DNA from: Dietzia lutea
Lineage (GTDB): Bacteria; Actinomycetota; Actinomycetes; Mycobacteriales; Mycobacteriaceae
Length of the DNA stretch: 64,000 nt
Direction of reading: 5' to 3'
Assembly (NCBI RefSeq): GCF_003096075.1
Contig: NZ_CP015449.1
Span: 1,178,001 to 1,242,000 of the forward strand
The notes beneath the pieces are model-generated. The model saw only the letters and a program-made list of their open reading frames with translations, ran no database searches and was not told the origin of the DNA. The position numbers and the translations under genes were made by a program. Positions 20,341 through 28,124 of the stretch are shown piece after piece (position 1 is the first letter of the stretch; each line of letters begins with the position of its first letter).

Positions 20341-21120
20341 ATGTTTCTGACTGTCCTCGGCTGCTCGGGAAGTATCGGCGGACCCACGTCGCCGGCGTCC
20401 GGGTACCTCGTGGAGGTCGACGGTCTGGCGCCCGTGGTGATCGACATGGGGCCCGGGGTGCTCGGCGCGCTGCAGCGGCACGTCGCGCCCGAGGACGCGA
20501 CGATCCTGCTGTCGCATCTGCACGCGGATCACTGCCTGGACGTGCCGAGCCTGTTGGTGTTGCGGCGTTTCGGCCCCGGCGCACGGGGCGCGGGTCGGGT
20601 GCCGCTGGTGGGGCCGTCGGGGACGGCCTACCGGATCGGGGTGGCGTCGGCGGAGGAGCCGGGAGCGGTCGACGACCTGTCGGACACGTTCGACGTGTCG
20701 ACGTGGGACGTCACGCCCGAGGTGGCGATGAGGGGCGACGACGACGAGGTGGCCCTGCACGTGCGGGCCGAGAGGGTGGAGCATCCGCCGGAGTCGTACG
20801 GGCTTCGCCTGGAGTCCGGTGACGGGAGGGTGTTGGCGTACAGCGGGGACACCGCGTACTGCGATGCCCTGGTCGAGCTCGCGGTCGGCGCGGACGTCCT
20901 GCTCTGTGAGGCGTCGTGGACGCACGAGGAGGGGCGCCCGCCCGGCATCCACATGTCGGGCTCCGAGGCGGGGCTGACCGCCCGGCGGGCCGCGGTGGGC
21001 CGGCTGGTGCTGACCCACATCCCGCCGTGGACCGACCACGAGGCGGTCCGGGCCGAGGCGGCCGCGGAGTTCGACGGCGAGATCCTGCTCGCGGAGCCGG
21101 ATCTGCGGATCGCCGTCTAG
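20341..21120 (+). CDS. metallo-beta-lactamase-fold hydrolase (Rv1339 type)
   Basis: A 259-residue metallohydrolase with the zinc motif HLHADHCLD at about residues 60-68, [14 protein letters not shown] and a closing LTHIPPW. It corresponds by order and sequence pattern to M. tuberculosis Rv1339, reported as an atypical class II-like cyclic-AMP phosphodiesterase. Related folds also include ribonuclease Z and arylsulfatases, so the nucleotide substrate is inferred. The start at 20341 follows a leaderless-type -10. It lies between murI and rph. Confidence 0.85.
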   Translation: MFLTVLGCSGSIGGPTSPASGYLVEVDGLAPVVIDMGPGVLGALQRHVAPEDATILLSHLHADHCLDVPSLLVLRRFGPGARGAGRVPLVGPSGTAYRIGVASAEEPGAVDDLSDTFDVSTWDVTPEVAMRGDDDEVALHVRAERVEHPPESYGLRLESGDGRVLAYSGDTAYCDALVELAVGADVLLCEASWTHEEGRPPGIHMSGSEAGLTARRAAVGRLVLTHIPPWTDHEAVRAEAAAEFDGEILLAEPDLRIAV

Positions 21121-21132
21121 GGGAGCGCCCGC

Positions 21133-21138
21133 TAGGAT
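21133..21138 (+). promoter_or_regulatory. -10 element, leaderless start
   Basis: TAGGAT lies 8 nt before the rph GTG at 21147; no ribosome-binding site is seen. Confidence 0.42.
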
Positions 21139-21146
21139 CGGCGGTC

Positions 21147-21932
21147 GTGACCTCTTCGAACTTCAGCAGGGCAGACGGACGCGGCGTCGACGAGCTGCGC
21201 GACGTGACCATCACGCGGGGCTTCACCTCGCATCCGGCGGGGTCGGTGCTCGTCACCTTCGGGCAGACCCGCGTCATGTGCACGGCCAGCGTCACCGAGG
21301 GCGTGCCGCGCTGGCGCAAGGGATCGGGGCTGGGCTGGCTGACGGCCGAGTACGCGATGCTGCCGGCGGCGACCCACGAGCGCTCGGGCCGCGAGTCCGT
21401 GCGCGGCAAGGTCGGCGGCCGCACCCACGAGATCAGCCGCCTCGTCGGCCGCTCGCTGCGCGCGTGCATCGACCTGTCCGCGCTGGGGGAGAACACCATC
21501 GCCCTGGACTGCGACGTCCTGCAGGCCGACGGCGGCACGCGCACGGCGGCGATCACCGGCGCGTACGTGGCGCTGGCCGACGCGATCACGTGGCTGCAGT
21601 CCTCCGGCGCGGTCACGGGCAACCCGCTCACCGGGGCGGTCGCCGCGGTGAGCGTCGGCGTGGTCGACGGACACGTGCTGTGCGACCTGCCGTACGAGGA
21701 GGACTCGCGCGCCGAGGTGGACATGAACGTGGTGTGCACGGACGGCGGCAAGCTCATCGAGGTCCAGGGCACGGCCGAGGGCGCCGCGTTCGGCCGCGAT
21801 GTCCTGGACGCGATGCTCGACTCGGCGCAGGCCGGTTGCGAGCGCCTGTTCGAGCTGCAGCGCGAGGCGCTGGCGGCGCCGTACCCGGGCGAGCTGCCCA
21901 GCCCGCCGGCCGCCCGGAACCGGGGGCGGTAG
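21147..21932 (+). CDS. rph: ribonuclease PH
   Basis: A phosphate-dependent 3'-5' exoribonuclease that trims tRNA 3' ends, 261 residues. It carries [30 protein letters not shown], the phosphate-site [28 protein letters not shown] region, [19 protein letters not shown] and the C-terminal [17 protein letters not shown]. Two nucleotides separate it from rdgB. Confidence 0.96.
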   Translation: MTSSNFSRADGRGVDELRDVTITRGFTSHPAGSVLVTFGQTRVMCTASVTEGVPRWRKGSGLGWLTAEYAMLPAATHERSGRESVRGKVGGRTHEISRLVGRSLRACIDLSALGENTIALDCDVLQADGGTRTAAITGAYVALADAITWLQSSGAVTGNPLTGAVAAVSVGVVDGHVLCDLPYEEDSRAEVDMNVVCTDGGKLIEVQGTAEGAAFGRDVLDAMLDSAQAGCERLFELQREALAAPYPGELPSPPAARNRGR

Positions 21933-21934
21933 CC

Positions 21935-22615
21935 GTGGCCGTCCGTCTGTTGGTCGCGAGCCGCAACGCCAAGAAGCTGGCCGAGCTGCGCCGGGTACTG
22001 GAGTCCGAGGGCGTCGTCGGCATCGAGCCGGTGGGCCTGGACGAGGTGCCTGAGTTCCCGGAGGAGCCCGAGACCGGCGCCACGTTCGCCGAGAACGCGC
22101 TGATCAAGGCGCGCGCCGGGGCGCTGGCGACCGGCCTGCCGTGCCTGGCGGACGACTCGGGCCTGGCCGTGGACGCCCTGAACGGGATGCCGGGCGTGCT
22201 CTCCGCGCGCTGGGCCGGCCGTCACGGCGACGACGCCGCCAACAACGCCCTGCTGCTCGCGCAGCTGTCGGACGTGCCGGACGAGCGGCGGGGCGCGGCG
22301 TTCGTCTCGGCGTGCGCGCTGGTCGGGCCGGGCGTGCCCGGAGTGGCTCGGGCCGCCCGGGACCCACGAGTGCACGGTGAGGGCACCGACGAGGGCCTGC
22401 AGGGCGAGGTCGTGCAGGAGGGCCGCTGGCCCGGGCGGGTGCTCCGCGAGCCGCGCGGCGAGGGCGGGTTCGGCTACGACCCGCTGTTCCTGCCCGAGGG
22501 CTCCGACCGGTCGGCCGCGGAGCTCAGCCCGCGGGAGAAGGACGCCGCCTCGCACCGCGGCCGGGCGCTGCGTGCGCTGGCTCCGGCGCTGCGGGTGCTC
22601 GCCGCGCGCGGCTGA
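21935..22615 (+). CDS. rdgB: non-canonical purine NTP pyrophosphatase (RdgB/HAM1)
   Basis: Removes dITP, XTP and similar nucleotides to keep them out of DNA. The 226-residue protein has VASRNAKKLAELR, TFAENALIKARA, LADDSGLAVDALNGMPGVLSARWAG, GFGYDPLFLPEG and a final KDAASHRGRALRAL. It is slightly longer than usual because of an Arg/Gly-rich insert around residues 130-165 (VPGVARAARDPRVHGEG). The start is the GTG at 21935, 2 nt after rph. Confidence 0.94.
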   Translation: MAVRLLVASRNAKKLAELRRVLESEGVVGIEPVGLDEVPEFPEEPETGATFAENALIKARAGALATGLPCLADDSGLAVDALNGMPGVLSARWAGRHGDDAANNALLLAQLSDVPDERRGAAFVSACALVGPGVPGVARAARDPRVHGEGTDEGLQGEVVQEGRWPGRVLREPRGEGGFGYDPLFLPEGSDRSAAELSPREKDAASHRGRALRALAPALRVLAARG

Positions 22616-22646
22616 CCGCATTCACGCCCCGGGCGACGCCGGAGGG

Positions 22647-23021
22647 TCAGATCGCGTATTCGGCGTGGACGTCGCGGGTCCGCTTGTGCTCGAACCAGAA
22701 CGACAGGAACGGGATCGTCCCCGCCAGGGCCGTGAGCAGCGTGCGCGACGCGGGCCAGCGGGCCTTGATCGCCAGGTCCAGCGTCATGAACAGGTACAGG
22801 ATGTAGAACACGCCGTGCGCCTGGCCGATGTAGGTGAACCACTCCGGCGCGTCCGAGGAGTCGGCCAGGATGAGGTACTTGTAGATCATCTCCACGGTGA
22901 GCACGAGCAGCCACACACCGGTGATCCAGGCGAGCACGCGGTAACGCTTGAGCGCACCGGCGACCTTCCCACCCGGATCCGGCCTGCGGTTGTCGGTCTG
23001 CGGCGTGGCTGCGGCGGTCAT
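22647..23021 (-). CDS. DUF3817 domain membrane protein
   Basis: A 124-residue protein with three membrane helices, opening with a soluble basic segment and the conserved YRVLAWITGVWLLVL. The GQAHGVFYILYLFMTLDLA and TIPFLSFWFEHKR segments mark DUF3817. Function unknown. Its ATG overlaps the stop of the upstream membrane-protein gene (ATGA), and the pair matches Rv1343c-Rv1342c. Confidence 0.9.
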   Translation of the reverse strand: MTAAATPQTDNRRPDPGGKVAGALKRYRVLAWITGVWLLVLTVEMIYKYLILADSSDAPEWFTYIGQAHGVFYILYLFMTLDLAIKARWPASRTLLTALAGTIPFLSFWFEHKRTRDVHAEYAI

Positions 23022-23602
23022 GAAGCGGATCTCTCCTGGTGGTTGCCGCCGGCCGCCCGATCCTTCCGGGCCAGCTCGGCGAGATAGGCGTTGTACGCGT
23101 CCAGGCCCTCGTCACGGGCCCCCTCGTCCGCGGCGGGACGACGGGTGGGAAGCAGGTCGGCGGGGATCTCGGTCAGGACGCCGAAGCGGTCCCGGCCCGA
23201 CCCGTTCTTCCCGCCGGTCGGCAGGTCCTTCGCGCGGTGGTCGGGCTCGTCGTCGTCGTCATCGTCGGCGCCCCGTGCGCCCGCGGCACCTTCCGCGACG
23301 GAGGCCCAGTCGTCCTCGGCTGCCTCCATCCGCACGTACTTGAGGTACGCGTAGATGAGGAAGCCACCGAGGAACGGCCACATGAACGTGTACCCGAGGT
23401 TCTGGACCGTGCCGCTGGCCTCCTGGTAGCGCGCGAGCTGCCACAGGCCCATCCCCACGCACACGATCGCGCCGAGGATGACGAACGCGATCCACGCCGG
23501 ACGGTGCTTGACCGTGACCGGTGCCGGATCCGCGGACGCGGCCTCGGCTCCGGTCGCGCGGGAGCCGCCTCCGGTCGCGCGGGAACTCAGGGTGTCGGAC
23601 AC
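23018..23602 (-). CDS. two-helix membrane protein with acidic linker
   Basis: A 194-residue protein with two membrane helices (PAWIAFVILGAIVCVGMGLW and FMWPFLGGFLIYAYLKYV), then a long soluble tail holding a DDDDDDE run and ending in an alanine- and glutamate-rich helix (YNAYLAELARKDR). The position matches M. tuberculosis Rv1343c, there called a lipoprotein (LprD), but no lipobox is visible here. The GTG at 23602 is chosen because the upstream part of the frame lacks family features. Function unknown. Confidence 0.78.
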   Translation of the reverse strand: MSDTLSSRATGGGSRATGAEAASADPAPVTVKHRPAWIAFVILGAIVCVGMGLWQLARYQEASGTVQNLGYTFMWPFLGGFLIYAYLKYVRMEAAEDDWASVAEGAAGARGADDDDDDEPDHRAKDLPTGGKNGSGRDRFGVLTEIPADLLPTRRPAADEGARDEGLDAYNAYLAELARKDRAAGGNHQERSAS

Positions 23603-23661
23603 GCCTCCACGGTACCGCTGACCACGCGGTAAGCTCATCTCGCCCGGTACCCCCGGGTGAC

Positions 23662-23743
<82 letters not shown>

Positions 23744-23763
23744 CAGGTCTTTCCACTCGGACC

Positions 23764-23795
23764 GGGTGATCAGGATATCGGGTGATCAGGATGAC
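23764..23795. repeat. 16-bp tandem duplication at a gene start
   Basis: Units 23764-23779 and 23780-23795 are GGGTGATCAGGAT followed by ATC or GAC. The second contains the start codon region of the CAP lipoprotein gene. Confidence 0.85.
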
Positions 23796-24345
23796 GAACC
23801 GGACAGTCGGGAGAGCAGCGGCCGCGTCGCTGATCCTGGTGGCGTCGGTGATGAGTGGCTGCGCGGAGTCGGATCTCGCGGTGAACGGGGGACTCCCGTG
23901 GGCGGACCCCGGCGGCGCGGCGCCGGTCGAGCCCCCGGCGGCACCGTCCCCGGTGGAGGAGCGGACGAACGCGCAGCGCAGCGAGAACGGGCTTCCGGCA
24001 CTGGACGCGAGCGAGAAGCTCCGCGACAGTGCCTGTGCGAAGGCGGACGACATGATCGCGAGGGACTACTGGGCGCATCACGCGCCTGACGGCAGCGGCG
24101 GCCCGGGCACGTTCATCCGCGAGGCCGGCGTCGATTACCACAGGGCCGCGGAGAACCTCTTCTATTCGTCCACGGGCGGCCCCGACCCGGTCGCCCAGTG
24201 GATGCAGAGCCCGGGCCACAGGGAGAACATCCTCGACCCCGATTTCACCCGCGTGGGTGTCTGCATGCGGACGGCTGCCTACCAGGGCCTCCCGGAGGCG
24301 CACCTCTACGTCCAGCACTTCGCCACCCCGATGGCGGAGAGGTAG
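23782..24345 (+). CDS. CAP (SCP/PR1) domain lipoprotein
   Basis: A 187-residue exported protein with a lipobox ending at C27 (SVMSGC) and a CAP domain: NAQRSENGLPALDASEKLRDSA, the YWAHHAPDG active-cavity histidine, AAENLFYS and the VAQWMQSPGHRENILDPDFTRVGV signature. Bacterial CAP proteins are mostly of unknown function. A GTG at 23782 and an ATG at 23791 are both possible starts and both lie in a 16-bp duplication; either keeps the signal peptide. Confidence 0.87.
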   Translation: MIRMTNRTVGRAAAASLILVASVMSGCAESDLAVNGGLPWADPGGAAPVEPPAAPSPVEERTNAQRSENGLPALDASEKLRDSACAKADDMIARDYWAHHAPDGSGGPGTFIREAGVDYHRAAENLFYSSTGGPDPVAQWMQSPGHRENILDPDFTRVGVCMRTAAYQGLPEAHLYVQHFATPMAER

Positions 24346-24387
24346 CGGGGCCGCCGGCACGGGGCTCGTCGGTACCGGGCTCGTCGG

Positions 24388-24393
24388 TACGGT
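24388..24393 (+). promoter_or_regulatory. -10 element, leaderless start
   Basis: TACGGT lies 6 nt before the ATG at 24400, within a stretch where CTCGTCGGTAC is repeated (about 24364-24390). Confidence 0.42.
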
Positions 24394-24399
24394 GCGGGC

Positions 24400-24924
24400 A
24401 TGTGGTTCGACAACTGGCCTGACGTCCTCCGCGTCCTGCTCGTCGGCGCCGCCGCCTACGCGTTCCTCGTGCTGGTGGTGCGGGTGTTCGGCAAGCGCAC
24501 CCTGACGCAGCTCAACGCGTTCGACTTCGTCGTCACGGTCGCGCTCGGCTCCACCCTCGCGACCATCATCCTCAGCTCCGACGTGTCCTGGACCGAGGGC
24601 GCGATCGCGATGGCGTTGCTCGTCGTCCTGCAGTACGTCGTCTCGCGACTGAGGAGGTCGCGGGCCGGGCGGGCCGTCCTCACCGCCGACCCGACGCTGC
24701 TCGTCCGCGACGGCGTCTTCCTCGACGACCAGATCGCCCGCCACCGCCTCACCCACGCCGACATCCGCCAGACCATCCGCTCCTCCGGCGTCGGCGACCT
24801 CGGCGACGTCGCGGCCGTCATCCTCGAGAGCGACGGCAGCATGAGCGTCATCACCGGGTCGTCGCTGGGCGACGGATCCGTCCTCGCAGACGTCCCGGGG
24901 TGGGCGCGGCAGAACCGGAGCTGA
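24400..24924 (+). CDS. DUF421 (YetF-like) membrane protein
   Basis: A 174-residue protein with three N-terminal membrane helices followed by a soluble DUF421 domain. Signature segments are RVFGKRTLTQLNAFDFVVTVALGSTLA and a cytosolic part with DIRQTIRSSGVGDLGDVAAVILESDG. Relatives in Bacillus affect spore-membrane traits, but the biochemical role is unknown. Confidence 0.88.
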   Translation: MWFDNWPDVLRVLLVGAAAYAFLVLVVRVFGKRTLTQLNAFDFVVTVALGSTLATIILSSDVSWTEGAIAMALLVVLQYVVSRLRRSRAGRAVLTADPTLLVRDGVFLDDQIARHRLTHADIRQTIRSSGVGDLGDVAAVILESDGSMSVITGSSLGDGSVLADVPGWARQNRS

Positions 24925-24952
24925 CCGCCGTCGGGCGCGGCCGACCGCCTCC

Positions 24953-25525
24953 TCATCCCGCCAGCGCGGCCAACACGTCCTCGGCGATCTCGTCCGCCGG
25001 CCGCGAGATCGGGCAGACCACCCCGTACTCGTCGGCCCCGAGCGGCTCCAGCGTGAGCACCTGCGACTCCAGGATCCGATCGGACGCGAAGTGCCCGCGA
25101 CGGGCGGCGAGCCGGGCGGAGATGAGTTCCGGATCCGTGCCGAGCTCGACGAAGAACACCGGGCGGCGGACCTCGCGCAACACGTCGCGATAGGCGCGGC
25201 GCAGCGCCGAGCACGCGACGACGAGGCCGAGGTCCGAAGCCGGCACCCCCGGCCCGCACGAGTGGTCGTGACGCCGCATGCGGTCGCGGACCGCCTCCAG
25301 CCACGGCCAGCGATCGTCGTCGGTGAGGGGTTCGCCGACCGCCAGCTTCCGTCTGTTGCCGGGAGGGTGCAGGTCGTCGGCGTCCACCAGCTCCGCTCCC
25401 GTCCGATCGGCTATGACCCGCGCGACCGTCGACTTCCCGGCGCCGGAGACCCCCATGACGACGATGTGCGGACCGGGCGTGTGGCCGGGCCCTCCGGCTG
25501 CTGAGCTCGTCGTCGTCGTCACCAT
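24953..25525 (-). CDS. gntK: gluconokinase
   Basis: Phosphorylates D-gluconate to 6-phosphogluconate. The 190-residue protein has the P-loop G25-V-S-G-A-G-K-S-T33, the substrate-contacting DADDLHPPGNRRKLAVGEPLTDDDRWPWL and CSALRRAYRDVLR. A Thr/Ser-rich N-terminal tail precedes the P-loop. A GGGAGA ribosome-binding site lies upstream of the GTG. It is near zwf, also a pentose-phosphate entry enzyme, but on the opposite strand. Confidence 0.92.
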   Translation of the reverse strand: MVTTTTSSAAGGPGHTPGPHIVVMGVSGAGKSTVARVIADRTGAELVDADDLHPPGNRRKLAVGEPLTDDDRWPWLEAVRDRMRRHDHSCGPGVPASDLGLVVACSALRRAYRDVLREVRRPVFFVELGTDPELISARLAARRGHFASDRILESQVLTLEPLGADEYGVVCPISRPADEIAEDVLAALAG

Positions 25526-25536
25526 CTCCCGAGGGC

Positions 25537-26376
25537 TCAGATGGTGAAGGCCAACGATCCGAGGATCGCCCGACCCAGATCCTCGTTCCCGGTGACCTCC
25601 ACGCCGTGACCCGGCTCGGCGGTGATGCGACCGGTCGTCGCGCGCACGAAGGTCGCCGTGTCGAAGACCAGCTCGACGGTGGGCCGCGCGGCGTCGTCCA
25701 CGTCGGCCAACGCCGCGCGCCCGTCGACGACGACATCGGTGGCCAGCGGCAGATCCGCGTCGTCCTCACCGACGACGCGGAACCGGACACGGGACCCGTC
25801 CGGGGCGCCGGCGCCCTTCCCGACGATGCGCGGCAGGGCCCTCACGATCTCCTCGACGGCGAACCGCCCGGTGTCACCGCCGAGATGGTGCTTCATGCCC
25901 AGCGCCTGCCGGATGTCGTCCTCGTGGACCCAGCAGTCGAAGACCCGCACCCCCATGAAGCGCCGGTACGGCACGCGGCCGACGGGGGAGTCCGTCTCCG
26001 CCTCGAGATCTGCGGCGGACAGCTCCGCGAGCTGCTCCGTGCGCTCGGCGACGACCTCCCGGAAATCGGAGAACGCGTCCTCAACCGCCAGCGACCGGGC
26101 CTCCTGGACGAACTTCTCGTTGAGCTCGCCGATGGGGTTGCGGACGTGCTCGCGCGCCGACTCCGGCAGCTCGATGTCCGGGACCGGCTCGCCGGCGAGC
26201 ATGTGCTCGGTGCCGGCGATGTGCGCCACGATGTCGCGCACGGTCCACCCCGGCAGCGCCGTCGCCGCCGTCCAGTCGTCCTTCTTCAGGCCCGCCAGCA
26301 CCTCGTCGAGGCGCTTCCACTGCTGCACCAGGTGGCGCACCTCGACGGGTGCCGTGTCGCTCGACTCGCTGTCCAT
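25537..26376 (-). CDS. mycothiol-dependent maleylpyruvate isomerase-like protein
   Basis: A 279-residue protein of the actinobacterial TIGR03083/MDMPI type: an N-terminal DinB-like helical bundle with WTAATALPGWTVRDIVAHIAGTEHM carrying the metal-ligand histidine, and a further VFDCWVHEDDIRQALG histidine segment, then an SCP2-like C-terminal domain. Many relatives are annotated as mycothiol-dependent enzymes without tested substrate. The ATG at 26376 is preceded by a leaderless-type -10. It lies 11 nt from the gntK start and probably heads a two-gene unit with it. Confidence 0.82.
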   Translation of the reverse strand: MDSESSDTAPVEVRHLVQQWKRLDEVLAGLKKDDWTAATALPGWTVRDIVAHIAGTEHMLAGEPVPDIELPESAREHVRNPIGELNEKFVQEARSLAVEDAFSDFREVVAERTEQLAELSAADLEAETDSPVGRVPYRRFMGVRVFDCWVHEDDIRQALGMKHHLGGDTGRFAVEEIVRALPRIVGKGAGAPDGSRVRFRVVGEDDADLPLATDVVVDGRAALADVDDAARPTVELVFDTATFVRATTGRITAEPGHGVEVTGNEDLGRAILGSLAFTI

Positions 26377-26383
26377 GCCGCCG

Positions 26384-26389
26384 AGGCTA
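26384..26389 (-). promoter_or_regulatory. -10 element, leaderless start
   Basis: TAGCCT on the minus strand lies 7 nt before the ATG at 26376 in the divergent gap shared with zwf. Confidence 0.42.
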
Positions 26390-26498
26390 CTGCCGTCGCG
26401 CCCGGCCGGTGGACGATCGCACGGGTAGCGTCGGGCGGGCAGCCGAGTAGTGCCCGGACCGAGCCGCCGGGCGACGACCCGCCGGGAGGCCCGACCGC

Positions 26499-27905
26499 AT
26501 GCCGACCACCACGTCACCGAATGACCGCCCCACCCTGGCGATCCTGGGGGCCGGGGGTGATCTCACCGAACGCCTCCTCCTGCCCGGGCTCGGCACCCTC
26601 CTCGCCACCGACGCCGACCGGGACGTCACCGTCGTCGGTTCCGGCCGTTCCGGGATGGACGACGACGAGTGGCGCGAACGCGTCCGGTCCGCCCTCCGGG
26701 CCCGGAACCGCGACCCGGAGCAGGCCGACCGGATCGCGGCGACGACCCGCTTCGTCGCCCTGGACGTGACGGACGCCGACGCGTTCGCCGATTTCATCGA
26801 CGGACTCGACGGTCCGGTGGTCCTGTACTTCGCCCTGCCCCCGGCCGTCATCGCGACGGCCTGCGAGGGACTGCGCGGCCGCCCGCTCCGCGACGACGTG
26901 CGGTTCGCCGTGGAGAAACCGTTCGGAACCGACCTCGACTCGGCCCGCGACCTCAATGCGGTCCTCCTGGACCTCGTCCCCGAGGACCGCATCCACCGCG
27001 TCGACCACTTCCTCGGCGACGCGAACGTCCTCAACATCCTCGGGATGCGGTTCGCCAACCGGATCCTCGAGCCGGTGTGGAGCGCCGAGCACGTCGAGCG
27101 CATCGACGTGATCGCCGACGAGACGCTCGCCCTCGAGGGCCGCGCCGGCTACTACGACTCGACCGGGGCGCTGGTCGACATGCTCCAGTCGCACCTGCTG
27201 CTGGTGATGGCCCTGGCCACCATGGAGGTGCCCGCGCGGCTCGACGACACCGAACTGCACGACCTCCTCGCCACCACGCTCCGGTCCACCCACGTGTGGC
27301 GGGACGATCCGACCATGTCCTCCCGCCGCGCCCGCTACACGGCCGGCAGGGCGGGCGGCCGCGACGTCGTCGCCTACACCGACGAGGACGGCGTCGACCC
27401 GTCGCGGGGGACCGAGACGCTCGCGGAGGTGGTGCTGGAGGTCCGCAACCAGCGCTGGGCGGGAGTGCCCGTCCGGCTCCGGTCCGGCAAGGCACTGGGT
27501 GAGGACTCGATGCGGGTGACGGTGACGTTCCGGCCGCCGCCACACGTCCCGGAGGCGTTAGCGGGCGAGGTCCCGCCGAGCCGGCTCACGATGGGCATCG
27601 CGCCCGGCCGGGTGGCACTCGACCTGGCGACCAGCGCCTCCGGCGGCAGTCTCGCGCTCGAGGACGCACGCCTCGACACCGACCTCGGCGACAGCGACCT
27701 GCTCCCGTACGGGGAGGTCCTCAGACGGATCCTCGACGGGGACCGGCTCCTGACCGTCCGCGGCGACGTCGCCGAGGAGTGCTGGCGGATCCTCACCCCG
27801 GTGATCGAGGCGTGGGAGTCCGGAGTGGTCCCGCTGGACGACTACCCGGCCGGATCGGACGGGCCGACCGCCTGGGGCGGGGTCGAGACCGGGAGGATCT
27901 CGTGA
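26499..27905 (+). CDS. zwf: glucose-6-phosphate dehydrogenase
   Basis: First enzyme of the oxidative pentose phosphate pathway, 468 residues. It has an N-terminal dinucleotide-binding region starting LAILGAGGDLTERLLLPGL, AVEKPFGTDLDSAR, the active-site RIHRVDHFLGD near residue 166 and the C-terminal VPVRLRSGKALGEDSMRVTVTF. The GAGGDLTERL loop departs from the usual GASGDL(A/T)xRK/RLxP form, so it may be a paralogue beside an opcA-linked zwf elsewhere. GGGAGG precedes the ATG. Confidence 0.9.
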   Translation: MPTTTSPNDRPTLAILGAGGDLTERLLLPGLGTLLATDADRDVTVVGSGRSGMDDDEWRERVRSALRARNRDPEQADRIAATTRFVALDVTDADAFADFIDGLDGPVVLYFALPPAVIATACEGLRGRPLRDDVRFAVEKPFGTDLDSARDLNAVLLDLVPEDRIHRVDHFLGDANVLNILGMRFANRILEPVWSAEHVERIDVIADETLALEGRAGYYDSTGALVDMLQSHLLLVMALATMEVPARLDDTELHDLLATTLRSTHVWRDDPTMSSRRARYTAGRAGGRDVVAYTDEDGVDPSRGTETLAEVVLEVRNQRWAGVPVRLRSGKALGEDSMRVTVTFRPPPHVPEALAGEVPPSRLTMGIAPGRVALDLATSASGGSLALEDARLDTDLGDSDLLPYGEVLRRILDGDRLLTVRGDVAEECWRILTPVIEAWESGVVPLDDYPAGSDGPTAWGGVETGRIS

Positions 27906-27925
27906 CGGCCATCTCCTGACACGAC

Positions 27926-27961
27926 GCGGCTCCGGCCTCCCTCGTGGGGGACCGGAGCCGC
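27926..27961. terminator. bidirectional terminator between zwf and metS
   Basis: Perfect 10-bp stem GCGGCTCCGG (27926-27935) with CCGGAGCCGC (27952-27961) between two converging genes. Confidence 0.75.
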
Positions 27962-27980
27962 GGGGGTCGGACGGACGACT

Positions 27981-28121
27981 TCAGGAGGTCGTGCCCGGCT
28001 GAGGGCCGCGCTCCTCGGTCATGTCGTCGGGGTGCCTGACGAAGTGCCCGATGCTCAGGGCCAGGCCGCCCCAGATCACGAGCAGGAACAGCACCATCAT
28101 GGTGATCGCTGCGGCGTCCAT
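27981..28121 (-). CDS. metS: methionine/alanine importer small subunit
   Basis: A 46-residue single-pass membrane protein: M-D-A-A-A-I-T-M-M-V-L-F-L-L-V-I-W-G-G-L then ALSIGHFVRHPDD and a short hydrophilic tail. This matches the small MetS subunit that partners the NSS-family transporter MetP in Corynebacterium. An AAGGAGGG ribosome-binding site lies within the end of metP, and the two genes are 3 nt apart, so they are one operon. Confidence 0.88.
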   Translation of the reverse strand: MDAAAITMMVLFLLVIWGGLALSIGHFVRHPDDMTEERGPQPGTTS

Positions 28122-28124
28122 CGA

